A stretch of DNA of 64,000 nucleotides from Streptococcus parauberis NCFD 2020 (GTDB lineage Bacteria > Bacillota > Bacilli > Lactobacillales > Streptococcaceae): the NCBI RefSeq assembly GCF_000187935.1, contig NZ_AEUT02000001.1:1954501-2018500 (forward strand). Reading direction: 5' to 3'. This document shows, piece by piece, positions 50,098-58,199 of this stretch; position 1 is the stretch's first letter, and each line of letters begins with the position of its first letter. The translations under genes and the position numbers were made by a program. The notes beneath the pieces are model-generated. The model made no database searches, was not told where the DNA came from, and was given only the letters and a program-made list of their open reading frames with translations.

Positions 50098-50725
50098 ATG
50101 ACTGAGGAAAAAAATAGATGGGTAGATTGGGCCATTTCATTACAGAGTATCGCACAAGCGGGCTTATATTATAGTAAGGAAGAATTTGATTTGGAACGCT
50201 ATCAAGCTATTAGAGATATAGCAAGAGATATGATTGTAAATCAAACCGATTTATCACCTGAAAAAGTTTCCGATTTATTCTGTAATGAGATTGGCTACCA
50301 AACTCCAAAGCTTGATACACGAGCAGTTATTTTTGAAGGGGATAAAATTCTTCTGGTTAAAGAAAATAATGGAACTTGGTCTTTGTAAGGTGGCTGGGTA
50401 GATGTAGATTTATCCATTATGGAAAGTACAATTAAGGAAGTTAAAGAAGAAGCAGGACTAGATGGATGTCCAAGCTGATAGAATTATCGCTATAATGGAT
50501 CGTGCTAAACATAACCAACCTTTATACCCATATGGAGTTACAAAAGTCTTTGTGGAGAGTCAAGTTCTTGGCGGTAAATTTACATCTAATAGTGAAACGA
50601 CTGAATCTGAATATTTTACTATAAATCAGTTACCAAAATTAGCTACGGAAAAAAATACTTTTAAACAAATTGAATTATGCTTCAAAACTAAAAATAATAT
50701 TAATTGGGAAGTCTATTTTGATTGA
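50098..50725 (+). pseudogene. Broken Nudix hydrolase gene with Nudix_N domain
   Basis: ATG 50098-50100 with GGAG upstream opens a reading frame with an N-terminal helical domain (WVDWAISLQSIAQAGLYY) and VIFEGDKILLVKEN. A stop TAA replaces the expected proline codon at 50386-50388 directly before the Nudix box (GGWVDVDLS, later KEVKEEAGL). A second lesion is a 4-base tandem duplication GATGGATG at 50461-50468, which shifts frame; after it the reading resumes as DVQADRIIAIMDRAKHNQ and ends at 50725. Intact relatives are CDP-choline/ADP-ribose type pyrophosphatases. Confidence 0.85.
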
Positions 50726-50801
50726 CAAGACTGTAAACAATACCTTCTATCTAAGGTTGTAAAGGAGTTCTGGATGAAACTATATAATAAATCAGAAATG
50801 A

Positions 50802-51068
50802 ATGATTTATAAAAAAAACATAAACATAGTAAAAAAAATTGAAAAATTGATGAAGAGTATCGAAGGTTTACAGGCAGTATATGAAGATTATAGAGAGTTG
50901 CGTACTTTTTATGATAGTGTCGAATGGCAATCTCTTTACAAAGAAACAACCGAGAACAATCGACTTGATGTTTTAGATGAAAATCAATTATTCGATTTGA
51001 TTGGTCAACACAATGACTGTTTAGGGGACTTACTTGAATTATCTGCTACGATGTATAAAGAAATCTAA
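50802..51068 (+). CDS. DUF4298-family protein
   Basis: An 88-residue acidic protein with the DUF4298 core: ALEKL-like helix (IEKLMKSIEGLQAVYEDYRE), DSVEWQSLY and LFDLIGQHNDCLGDLLEL. Start is uncertain: ATG at 50802 has no ribosome site, while ATG 50774 has AAAGGAG but its frame hits TAA after 12 codons (50810). A single-base frameshift between the two is possible, so the 5' end may be damaged. Function unknown. Confidence 0.65.
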   Translation: MIYKKNINIVKKIEKLMKSIEGLQAVYEDYRELRTFYDSVEWQSLYKETTENNRLDVLDENQLFDLIGQHNDCLGDLLELSATMYKEI

Positions 51069-51102
51069 AAAGGTTGACAGAATTGTAAACTGTCAACCTT
51101 TT
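51068..51102. terminator. Terminator between DUF4298 and TetR genes
   Basis: AAAAGGTTGACAG pairs with CTGTCAACCTTTT, a 13-base stem around a 9-base loop. Functions in both directions. Confidence 0.8.
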
Positions 51103-51105
51103 AAT
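51083..51105 (+). repeat. 23-base direct repeat, copy 2
   Basis: Two mismatches to the copy at 50009-50031, same orientation. It partly overlaps the terminator loop and 3' arm. Confidence 0.55.
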
Positions 51106-51637
51106 CAGTTATAGATAACATTTTTAATACAAATTGTGTCATTTCTTCCGGACTTTCTTTTTTTCCTTTTGCAACCCATGCTTGACAGGTTCCAAAGAAT
51201 GCATAAGCCAGATATATACTTTGATAATCCTTTTCTTGTTCGGTCATATTATGGTTGGTAATCTTTTCTTGTAAATCGGTTTTTATTAGCAATCTTACAC
51301 GATTAATGATAAAACTTTGCAACTCCCTAGTTCCATTTGCAGATACTAGTGCAGATAATAACTTTTCTCTCGCTAAAAATTTAAATATTTCAAGGAATAT
51401 CTGCTCTCTATTACCATAGTCTTTCTCAAAAACAAACTCCAATTTATGACTAAGCATTTGTTGATAGGAATCAATCATTTCATATTTGTCTTTATAATGT
51501 GTATAAAAACTTGATCGACTTATACCAGCAGTTTCAGCAAGTCGTTTAGTAGTAATGTCATCGAAACTTTCTTTTGAGAGTAATTCAACCATCGCATCAA
51601 GTAGTGCTTTTTTTGTATTTTCTTTTCTATTTGACAA
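51101..51637 (-). CDS. TetR-family transcriptional regulator
   Basis: A 178-residue protein with an N-terminal HTH (about 8-50, DITTKRLAETAGISRSSFYT) and a C-terminal ligand/dimer domain; EMIDSYQQML follows the helix. Divergent from DUF1304, whose expression it may control. The inducer and operators are unknown; AAAGGAGATTCCCTTGTC precedes it, with ATG 51635-51637. Confidence 0.85.
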   Translation of the reverse strand: MSNRKENTKKALLDAMVELLSKESFDDITTKRLAETAGISRSSFYTHYKDKYEMIDSYQQMLSHKLEFVFEKDYGNREQIFLEIFKFLAREKLLSALVSANGTRELQSFIINRVRLLIKTDLQEKITNHNMTEQEKDYQSIYLAYAFFGTCQAWVAKGKKESPEEMTQFVLKMLSITD

Positions 51638-51803
51638 GGGAATCTCCTTTAAACTTGTTAATACTGTGGTTAGTTGTCTTTTTAATGCAATTTACTTGCT
51701 ATCTTTTAACTTCCTAGTATAATATATTTTACCATATCTATTGTCTTTTCTTTTTTCTTAATTTTATTGAAATGGTAAAGATAATTTAGGAAGAGGAAAT
51801 ATA

Positions 51804-52163
51804 GTGTCAACTATAACAATTATTTTAGCAAGTCTTGCTGCTGTTGAGCAATTATATATTATGTATATCGAAACGTTTGCTACGCAGTCAAAAGCTACAC
51901 AAAGAGTTTTTAATTTATCTGAGAAAGAAATTGCTAATGAAACAGTAGTTTCACTTTTTATGAACCAGGGAATCTACAATGGCATCATAGGAGCATTTAT
52001 TTTATATGGTTTGTTTTTTGCTCATAGTGGTGAAATTGTTGCACTATTTTTGATAAATGTTATTCTAGCAGCTATTTATGGTGCTATCACTGTAGACTAT
52101 AAGATACTCGTTAAACAGGGTGGATTTGCAATACTAGCATTAATTAGTTTACTAATATTGTAA
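51804..52163 (+). CDS. DUF1304 membrane protein
   Basis: A 119-residue protein with four predicted helices, starting at GTG 51804 (AGAGGAAATATAGTG). The pattern LASLAAVEQLYIMYIETFA and VFNLSEKEIANE is the DUF1304 signature, with an NQGIYNGIIGAFI stretch. It lies opposite the TetR gene, 166 bases apart, a plausible regulator-target pair. Function unknown. Confidence 0.82.
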   Translation: MSTITIILASLAAVEQLYIMYIETFATQSKATQRVFNLSEKEIANETVVSLFMNQGIYNGIIGAFILYGLFFAHSGEIVALFLINVILAAIYGAITVDYKILVKQGGFAILALISLLIL

Positions 52164-52190
52164 AAAACAAGGAAATTATTCCTTGTTTTT
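52162..52190. terminator. Bidirectional terminator between DUF1304 and DUF4097 genes
   Basis: AAAAAACAAGGAA and TTCCTTGTTTTTT form a 13-base stem around 3 bases; it ends both converging genes. Confidence 0.88.
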
Positions 52191-53101
52191 TATTGGACTT
52201 CAACATCCCCTACTTGTGCTTTAATATCAAGTTTGTTAATTGAACTATCTTTCAAGCTAGGGGTTATACTTGTATCACCGACTGTATTGGTTAGATTTAC
52301 AGTCAAATCAAGTTTGTCTAATGCAATGAAAATATCTCCGGTTTGAGATTTTAGACTATTTTTATTGAGATAAGTTAATGCACTACCATCAAAATCGCCC
52401 ATTTGGAGTTTATAGGTGGTATTATCCAATTGGGAATCGGAAATTGAAGCGCCACCAGTTTGTTGTGTAAAGTTTAAGTCTGTTAGTTGACAGTCATTTA
52501 CATTGACATCTCCTACTTTAAGATCAACATCACCATTTGTAAGTATACAATTAGTAAGAGTTAATTCACCAACATTTAAACTGAGACTATTTACTTGACT
52601 TCTTATATTTTTCAGGTAAAGTTCGCCTAATGCAATTTTTGTTTTTAATGATTTTAATTTTGTATCTTTGGGAATTTTTACGGTAATGTGATAAGGACTG
52701 TCCATCCCAATTGTAAACTCTCCTGTAAAGTTAGCAATATCTCTCAAGTTGATGAAGTTAAATTTTCCTTTGAAATGTTTTAATTTAGATGTTTCTTTAA
52801 CTAATAAAGTGCCATCAGTATTGGTAACTTCAACTGGGACCTTTTTATCAGAATAATATAGAACACTCGGTTTCTTTTCATTAGTCTCTACAATTTTCAC
52901 ACTAGAAACATTTGCTGTGATGTCAATCTGGTTGACACTATCCAATGTTTTAAATTTTTCTTTTATATTGCTTTTTTCAATTTTTGATTGTGCAACATGA
53001 TCCATCCCCCCAGTTTGATAGCCATATGTACCTAATGCTATTCCTGAAATAAGACATACAAGTGAAGAACCATATACTACTTTTTTCCAAGTTTTCATCA
53101 T
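52190..53101 (-). CDS. DUF4097-family beta-repeat protein, membrane-anchored
   Basis: A 303-residue protein with a signal anchor (about 8-28) and then a repeated extracytoplasmic beta-strand architecture (DITANVSSVKIVETN, LKTKIALGELYLKNI, DVDLKVGDVNVNDC) with about 20-residue periods. The DUF4097 fold is a right-handed beta-helix-like. It overlaps the DUF1700 gene (stop/start 4 bases) and belongs to the PadR module; role is envelope stress sensing or adaptor by context. Confidence 0.85.
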   Translation of the reverse strand: MMKTWKKVVYGSSLVCLISGIALGTYGYQTGGMDHVAQSKIEKSNIKEKFKTLDSVNQIDITANVSSVKIVETNEKKPSVLYYSDKKVPVEVTNTDGTLLVKETSKLKHFKGKFNFINLRDIANFTGEFTIGMDSPYHITVKIPKDTKLKSLKTKIALGELYLKNIRSQVNSLSLNVGELTLTNCILTNGDVDLKVGDVNVNDCQLTDLNFTQQTGGASISDSQLDNTTYKLQMGDFDGSALTYLNKNSLKSQTGDIFIALDKLDLTVNLTNTVGDTSITPSLKDSSINKLDIKAQVGDVEVQ

Positions 53102-53679
53102 CTTCTACCTCTCTTAATCAACCAGTTAATTACGCGTGCGCTAGCTTGAATAACTTCCCTTACTGCATCAAAACCTAACATAATAGAAAGAAAAGATCCT
53201 CCTACCAAGGCTAGGCCAATTCCAAAGCTTAACAATGTGCTTGATAAAGAGGTAGACAGATATGAAAAGCTATCCATAATCATGTATCCTCCATTGATAA
53301 GGAAAGTTAATCCTAATGCAATCAAGGTAAAGATGAGTGCTGCAACTAAGATAATAGCAGCAAATATTAAAGCCAAGATAGATATAGCAATTGGTAAGGC
53401 AAGAGGTGCTGCTAATAGTGCTAATATTGTTATCCAAATGATAGTCACTGTTGATTTTGGAGTTTTACTACTTTGGTAAATTTTTTCATCAAGTAACTTT
53501 GATAATATTTCGCTAGCTGCTTCCTTAGGTGAGCCAAGTTCCTCAATTATTTGAGTTTCATTCTCTGGATTGGCTTCTTCAAAATATTCAGTGTAATACT
53601 CCATAGTTTCTTCGTAATCACTTTGTGGAAGCTTTTTGAGGTATTTACTTAGTTGATTGAGATACTCAGTCTTTGTCAT
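53098..53679 (-). CDS. DUF1700 (HAAS-like) membrane protein
   Basis: A 193-residue protein: a cytoplasmic helical domain with MTKTEYLNQLSKYLKKLP and YTEYFEEA (HAAS/DUF1700 signature), then four predicted helices. Such proteins are found with PadR and DUF4097 genes in many Firmicutes and are suggested to act as adaptors to envelope proteins. It overlaps both neighbours by 14 and 4 bases, so the module is translated together. Confidence 0.85.
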   Translation of the reverse strand: MTKTEYLNQLSKYLKKLPQSDYEETMEYYTEYFEEANPENETQIIEELGSPKEAASEILSKLLDEKIYQSSKTPKSTVTIIWITILALLAAPLALPIAISILALIFAAIILVAALIFTLIALGLTFLINGGYMIMDSFSYLSTSLSSTLLSFGIGLALVGGSFLSIMLGFDAVREVIQASARVINWLIKRGRR

Positions 53680-53992
53680 GTCTTAATCTCCCCTGTATAA
53701 TAGCTGTGATATTTTCTGTATAGGTTTGCCATTCCTGGTTTAGATAGTTAAATTGTTCTTTGCCTTCTGTTGTGATGGCATAGTATTTACGTTTTCTGCC
53801 TTGATGCTCTTGACTATAGGTTGTCAGGTAGTTTTCTTTCTCCAATTTTTTCAAGATAGGATAAAGTGTAGATTCTTTAATATTTGCTATTAATTTAATG
53901 GTTTGACTAATTTCATAACCATAAGAATCTTCCTTATTAACAATAGCTATAATCAAATACTCAATCAAGGTTGCTGATGTAGGAAAATACAT
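53666..53992 (-). CDS. PadR-family transcriptional regulator
   Basis: A 108-residue winged-helix protein with EYLIIAIVNKEDSYGYEISQ, the PadR signature, and STLYPILKKLEKENYLT as the wing region. First gene of the PadR-DUF1700-DUF4097 operon. Two AT-rich palindromes flank its promoter, so it is probably autorepressed. Confidence 0.9.
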   Translation of the reverse strand: MYFPTSATLIEYLIIAIVNKEDSYGYEISQTIKLIANIKESTLYPILKKLEKENYLTTYSQEHQGRKRKYYAITTEGKEQFNYLNQEWQTYTENITAIIQGRLRHDKD

Positions 53993-54012
53993 AGGAGCCT
54001 CCTGATTAATAA

Positions 54013-54104
54013 TGTGTATAAATTTTATATATAAATATTTTACATATTAAGTATAAGATTAAAAATTCGGTTTGTCAACACTAATATATAAAAATTTTAT
54101 ATAT
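54013..54104 (-). promoter_or_regulatory. PadR operon promoter with flanking palindromes
   Basis: Minus-strand promoter TTGACA (54073-54078), a 17-base spacer, TATACT (54050-54055). A 21-base palindrome, ATATATAAAA-A-TTTTATATAT, lies upstream (54084-54104); a related half-site with AAATTTTATATAT lies after the transcript start (about 54015-54033). Arrangement fits operator binding by a dimeric PadR protein. Confidence 0.6.
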
Positions 54105-54124
54105 TTTATTTTTTGTTTTTCTAA

Positions 54125-54177
54125 TTGCTAAAAAGTGCACAAAGGTGTATCCTAAACATATAAAAATATTTTGATAT
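54125..54177 (+). promoter_or_regulatory. Promoter and operator-like palindrome of the ArsR operon
   Basis: TTGCTA (54125-54130), a 17-base spacer, TATCCT (54148-54153). After it comes an imperfect 20-base palindrome ATATAAAAATATTTTGATAT (54158-54177), with one mismatched pair, just before the ArsR ribosome site. Confidence 0.55.
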
Positions 54178-54189
54178 GAGGAGACTAGG

Positions 54190-54501
54190 ATGCTTGATAT
54201 TTCAAGTGATTTAGTAGTATTTAAAGCTTTAGCAGATTCAAATCGATTAAGGATCCTTGACTACCTAAAAAAAGGAAAATCTTGTGCTTGTGATTTATCT
54301 GATAATCTTGGAATTCCCCAGACAGCCTTGTCATATCATATGAGAATTCTTTGTCAGGCTAAACTTGTAAAAAGTGAACAGGTTGGAAAATGGAAACATT
54401 ATCAGTTAAATGATAATGCTAATGAGCAATTACAAAGTAAGATTGATAAATATTTTCATTCTGTAAATAAACTGTCAAGCTATCAGTGTAAAGGAGTATA
54501 A
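54190..54501 (+). CDS. ArsR-family metalloregulator
   Basis: A 103-residue winged-helix repressor. The recognition region is LGIPQTALSYHMRILCQAKL and SCACDLSDNL holds the Cys-x-Cys of the As(III)-sensing type (compare ArsR CVCDL); a further Cys lies at 57 (ILCQ). It is 1 base before the permease gene and is probably derepressed by arsenite or a related metalloid. Start ATGAGGAGACTAGGATG has GAGGAG nearby. Confidence 0.88.
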   Translation: MLDISSDLVVFKALADSNRLRILDYLKKGKSCACDLSDNLGIPQTALSYHMRILCQAKLVKSEQVGKWKHYQLNDNANEQLQSKIDKYFHSVNKLSSYQCKGV

Positions 54502-54502
54502 T

Positions 54503-55507
54503 ATGAACGGAATTGGCCTATTTATCCAAAATCAAGTACTGGGGATGAAGTGGCTAAATGATTTTATAGGACAACTACTGAAATCTGTTGGAGTTGATAT
54601 TGGTAATAGGATAGGAGCTAGTCTTCATTTTTTTATTTATGATGTTTTGAAGATTACTTTTTTGCTTTGCTTTTTGATATTCTTCATTTCCTATATTCAG
54701 TCATTTTTTCCACCTGAAAGAAGTAAGAAAATACTAGGTCGATTTGATGGTATATGGGCCAATATAGTTGCAGCCTTACTAGGTACAGTAACACCATTTT
54801 GTTCATGTTCTTCAATTCCATTATTTATGGGATTTACAAGTGCAGGTCTTCCTATTGGGGTTACTTTCTCTTTTTTAATATCATCTCCGATGGTTGATTT
54901 GGGAAGTTTAGTACTTTTGACTAGTATTTTTGGGCTTAAAGTAGCTCTAGTTTATGTCATACTTGGATTAGTTCTTGCAATTTTAGGTGGTAGTCTGATT
55001 GAGAAATTGAGGATGGAAGCTTATATTGAAGATTTTATCAAGAGTGCCAAACCTATTGCTTTGGAAGGTGAAGAGTTAAGGGTGGCAGACCGGATAGCTT
55101 TTGCAAAGAGGCAAGTTGTAGATACCTTCAAAAAGGTCTTTCCATATATTCTAATCGGTGTAGGGATTGGTGCAATCATTCATAATTGGATTCCTCAAAG
55201 TTTGATTACAAGTATTCTAGGTACTAAAAATCCTATGGGTGTGATAGTAGCCACTTTGATTGGGGTACCAATCTATGGTGATATCTTTGGTGCAATCCCC
55301 GTAGCGGAAGCACTTTTAGCAAAAGGAGCCCAACTAGGAACGGTTTTAGCATTTATGATGGCAGTTACGACTTTGAGCCTACCTTCCATGATTATGTTGA
55401 AAAAAGCAGTCAAACCGAAATTATTCGGATTATTTATTGGAATATGCACTGTCGGCATTATTGTAATTGGATATTTATTTAATATGTTACAAACATTTAT
55501 AGTATAA
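54503..55507 (+). CDS. COG0701 permease (ArsP/YraQ type)
   Basis: A 334-residue polytopic protein (about 8 helices) with the conserved motif GTVTPFCSCSSIPLFMGF near residue 95, the CSCS stretch typical of DUF318 permeases. Some members export trivalent organoarsenicals (ArsP); others are unknown. It follows ArsR directly, and a thioredoxin-fold gene comes 10 bases later. Role: metalloid or thiol-linked efflux, by context. Confidence 0.85.
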   Translation: MNGIGLFIQNQVLGMKWLNDFIGQLLKSVGVDIGNRIGASLHFFIYDVLKITFLLCFLIFFISYIQSFFPPERSKKILGRFDGIWANIVAALLGTVTPFCSCSSIPLFMGFTSAGLPIGVTFSFLISSPMVDLGSLVLLTSIFGLKVALVYVILGLVLAILGGSLIEKLRMEAYIEDFIKSAKPIALEGEELRVADRIAFAKRQVVDTFKKVFPYILIGVGIGAIIHNWIPQSLITSILGTKNPMGVIVATLIGVPIYGDIFGAIPVAEALLAKGAQLGTVLAFMMAVTTLSLPSMIMLKKAVKPKLFGLFIGICTVGIIVIGYLFNMLQTFIV

Positions 55508-55517
55508 AGGAGAAAAA

Positions 55518-55853
55518 ATGGGATTATTTGGAAATAAAGAAGAAAAGACTTGTCAATGTGGAAACTGCAAATGTGGTAAAGTATCACAAGATAACATTCT
55601 TGAGGGATCTGACCATACCTTTAAAGTCTTGGGATCAGGATGCAAGAAGTGTATAACTTTAGAGGAAAATGTAAAACAAGCTTGTAAAGAAATGAATAAA
55701 CTCGTCAACATCAAGTATGTAAAAGATTTTTCAGAGATTGCTGCCTATGGCGTGATGCAAACACCGGCTTTGGTTTTAGATGAAGATGTTGTTTCATATG
55801 GTAAAGTTTTAACAGTTGACGAGGTAAAAGAAGTTATTGCCGAAAATTTTTAA
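55518..55853 (+). CDS. Thioredoxin-fold protein with cysteine-rich N-terminal tail
   Basis: A 111-residue small protein. Residues 11-20 are TCQCGNCKCG (four cysteines with Gly/Lys/Asn), then the fold with GSGCKKCITLEENV (CKKC active site), VKDFSEIAAYGVMQTPALVL (cis-proline TP), and VDEVKEVIAENF. The core is the MTH895/TM0996-like redox protein often next to COG0701 permeases. The cysteine tail is extra and looks metal-binding. Confidence 0.88.
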   Translation: MGLFGNKEEKTCQCGNCKCGKVSQDNILEGSDHTFKVLGSGCKKCITLEENVKQACKEMNKLVNIKYVKDFSEIAAYGVMQTPALVLDEDVVSYGKVLTVDEVKEVIAENF

Positions 55854-55858
55854 TAGGA

Positions 55859-55888
55859 AAGACTCACTAGGACTGGGTCTTTTTTTTG
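55859..55888 (+). terminator. Terminator after the ArsR operon
   Basis: AAGACTCA and TGGGTCTT pair with one G-U; a run of seven T follows. Confidence 0.8.
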
Positions 55889-55939
55889 TTGTCCTACATA
55901 ATGTTGGAAAATTTTATTTTCTTTCCTTATTTATGGCGA

Positions 55940-55967
55940 TGAAAACGTTTACTTAAATTTGTATAAT
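55940..55967 (+). promoter_or_regulatory. Promoter and cre site of the acyl-CoA operon
   Basis: TGAAAACGTTTACT (55940-55953) matches the CcpA cre consensus TGWAANCGNTNWCA except the last base. TATAAT (55962-55967) follows 8 bases after; the cre site overlaps the -35 position, which is a repressing place. Confidence 0.7.
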
Positions 55968-56006
55968 GGACACATAAAGATTAATAATCATCAAAGGAGA
56001 AATCAA

Positions 56007-56870
56007 ATGACTAACATTAAAACTGTCGGTGTAGTTGGAGCAGGAGCTATGGGTGGCGGAATCGCCAATCTTTTTGCACAAAATGGATATCGCGTTATCC
56101 TTCGTGACGTTGAACAACGTTTCATCGACACTGGTATGCAACGCATCACAAAATTTATGGAAGGTAGTGTTAAACGTGGAAAATTAAGTCAAGAAGAAAT
56201 GGACGAAACAATTGCACGTATTACAACAACTACAGATTTAAAAGATTTTAAAGATGTGGATTTCGTAGTTGAAGCCGTTATTGAACGTATGGATATCAAA
56301 CAATCAGTATTTAAAGAATTAGAAGGCATTGTTCGTGAAGATGTTATCTTATCAACAAATACTTCTTCTTTATCTATTACTGAAATTGCAAGTGCTTTAA
56401 AAAATCCATCACGTTTTGCAGGAATGCATTTCTTCAATCCAGCCCAAGTAATGAAATTATGTGAAATCATTTATGGATTAGAAACAAGTGATGAAACAAT
56501 CGCTATCGTTAAAGAACTTGCTGAAAGCATTCGTAAAGAAGTTGTTATTGTTAAAAAAGACGTTCCAGGATTTATTGTAAATCGTATCATGATTCCTCAA
56601 TTTATTGAAGCGATTAAAGTTCTTGAAGAAGGAATTGCTTCAAAAGAAGATATTGATAAAGCAATGCGTTATGGTTTGAATCATCCAATGGGAGCATTTG
56701 AACTACAAGACTATGCAGGTGTTGATATTGGTTACCATGTAATGAATTACTTTGAAAAAGAATTTGGGGATAACCGTTGGACTCCACCAACATTATTGAA
56801 AAACATGATTCGTGCTGGTCGTAATGGTAAAAAATCTGGTAAAGGTTTCTACGACTACGATAAAAAATAA
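56007..56870 (+). CDS. 3-hydroxybutyryl/3-hydroxyacyl-CoA dehydrogenase
   Basis: A 287-residue NAD-dependent enzyme (3-hydroxyacyl-CoA to 3-ketoacyl-CoA). I start at ATG 56007-56009 since AAAGGAGAAATCAA precedes it; a 16-codon open extension upstream holds the promoter. Rossmann motif GVVGAGAMGGGIA (8-20), NTSSLSITEIA, catalytic GMHFFNPAQVMKL, and a C-terminal DH domain (NHPMGAFELQDYAGVD). First gene of the operon. Confidence 0.93.
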   Translation: MTNIKTVGVVGAGAMGGGIANLFAQNGYRVILRDVEQRFIDTGMQRITKFMEGSVKRGKLSQEEMDETIARITTTTDLKDFKDVDFVVEAVIERMDIKQSVFKELEGIVREDVILSTNTSSLSITEIASALKNPSRFAGMHFFNPAQVMKLCEIIYGLETSDETIAIVKELAESIRKEVVIVKKDVPGFIVNRIMIPQFIEAIKVLEEGIASKEDIDKAMRYGLNHPMGAFELQDYAGVDIGYHVMNYFEKEFGDNRWTPPTLLKNMIRAGRNGKKSGKGFYDYDKK

Positions 56871-56911
56871 ATAATACATAAAAAAATCAAACCTAACGGA
56901 GGCTATACATA

Positions 56912-58129
56912 ATGGTTAAAGAATCAAGAGCAGATAAATTATTTAATGAAGGTGAAATGTATTTTTCTGATTTATATAATTTTGCAGATGGATTAACTGC
57001 AGGGGAAAAAGAAGTCTTAAAAGAATTGGAAGAAGTTTTAAAAAATGATTTAAAACCAGTTCTTGCTGAAAATTGGCATAATGCAACTTTCCCATTAGAG
57101 CAATTCAAAAAAGTTATTGATTTACATTTAATGGATGACCCACGTTTACTAGAAGGACGCGAAGATGGTCGTATCTCCGAATTATTTAGAGGATTCCGTG
57201 CTTACACTCTTGCAAAAACTGACCCAGTATTAGGAACTTTCTATACTGCAAATGGTGGACTTTTCCATGAATGTGTCCGAGTAGGTGGAAGTCAAGAACA
57301 AATTGATAAATTAATGCCAGGTGTTTATTCTTGGGAAGGCTTAGGCGTACTCGCTATGACTGAACCAGAACATGGTTCGGATATTGCAGGGGGAATGGCT
57401 GCGACTGCAAAACGTGATGGCGACTATTGGATTCTAAATGGTCATAAGAAATGGATTGGTGCAGGAACTCTTGCAAAATGGCATGCATTCTTTGCACGCG
57501 ACGTTGATGATAATCAAGTTAAATTGTTCTACGTAGAGCGTGAATCTGAAGGGGTAGAAACATTTGTAACACCTGAAAAAGCATTCTTTAGATCAATGCC
57601 TAATGCAGAAATTATTTACAAAGATGTTCGTGTTCATGAATCACAACGTGCACAAAATGTGAATTCTTGGAAAGATTGTGCAAGTATTTTACGTAATACA
57701 CGTTCGGATGTTGCATGGTTATTGGCTGGCGCGACTGCGGGAGCTTTCGAAGCAGCTCTAGCTTACACACGTGAACGTTTACAGTTTGGTAAACCTATTG
57801 CAAGCTTCCAACTTATTCAAGAAAAATTAGCACGTATGGCCATGAACGCTCAAGCAACTTTGGCTATCGCTGTTCGTCTAGCTGAACAACAAGAACAAGG
57901 TATTTACCGTGAAGAAGCATCATCTATGGCTAAACTGCATAACGGTTTCCGTGCCCGTGAAACAGCAGCCTTGGCTCGTGAAGTTGGTGGTGGAAATGGT
58001 ATCTTGTTGAAATATGATATTCCAAGATTCTTCGCTGATATCGAAGGTATGTATACATATGAAGGAACTCACGAAGTTAATTCATTAATTATTGGAAGAC
58101 ATTACACAGGAATTTCAGCATTTATTTAA
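56912..58129 (+). CDS. Acyl-CoA dehydrogenase (glutaryl-CoA-dehydrogenase-like family)
   Basis: A 405-residue flavoprotein that oxidises acyl-CoA at C2-C3. N-terminal helical domain (GEKEVLKELEEVLK), middle domain AMTEPEHGSDIAG, and C-terminal domain with CASILRNTRSDVAWLLAG and YEGTHEVNSLIIGRHYTG (catalytic acid probably Glu in YEGTHE). ACGGAGGCTATACATAATG gives the start. The chain length suits the short/medium acyl-CoA or glutaryl-CoA group; substrate not certain. Confidence 0.92.
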   Translation: MVKESRADKLFNEGEMYFSDLYNFADGLTAGEKEVLKELEEVLKNDLKPVLAENWHNATFPLEQFKKVIDLHLMDDPRLLEGREDGRISELFRGFRAYTLAKTDPVLGTFYTANGGLFHECVRVGGSQEQIDKLMPGVYSWEGLGVLAMTEPEHGSDIAGGMAATAKRDGDYWILNGHKKWIGAGTLAKWHAFFARDVDDNQVKLFYVERESEGVETFVTPEKAFFRSMPNAEIIYKDVRVHESQRAQNVNSWKDCASILRNTRSDVAWLLAGATAGAFEAALAYTRERLQFGKPIASFQLIQEKLARMAMNAQATLAIAVRLAEQQEQGIYREEASSMAKLHNGFRARETAALAREVGGGNGILLKYDIPRFFADIEGMYTYEGTHEVNSLIIGRHYTGISAFI

Positions 58130-58141
58130 GAAAAGGTTTGA

Positions 58142-58161
58142 GTCGGGCCTTCGGGTTCGAC
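58142..58161 (+). other. Stable intercistronic UUCG hairpin
   Basis: GTCGGGCC and GGTTCGAC form an 8-base stem (two G-U) around a TTCG tetraloop, with no T-run. It lies 13 bases after the acyl-CoA dehydrogenase stop and 38 bases before the thiolase, a likely mRNA processing or stability element. Confidence 0.65.
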
Positions 58162-58199
58162 CAATCTTATGATAAGGAAAGATTAGAAGAGGAAATAAA

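Noticed and set aside
55890..56006. FabT operator in front of the acyl-CoA operon
   Set aside because: No TTTGA-N-TCAAA type palindrome is present; only the cre-like site and a -10 were found.
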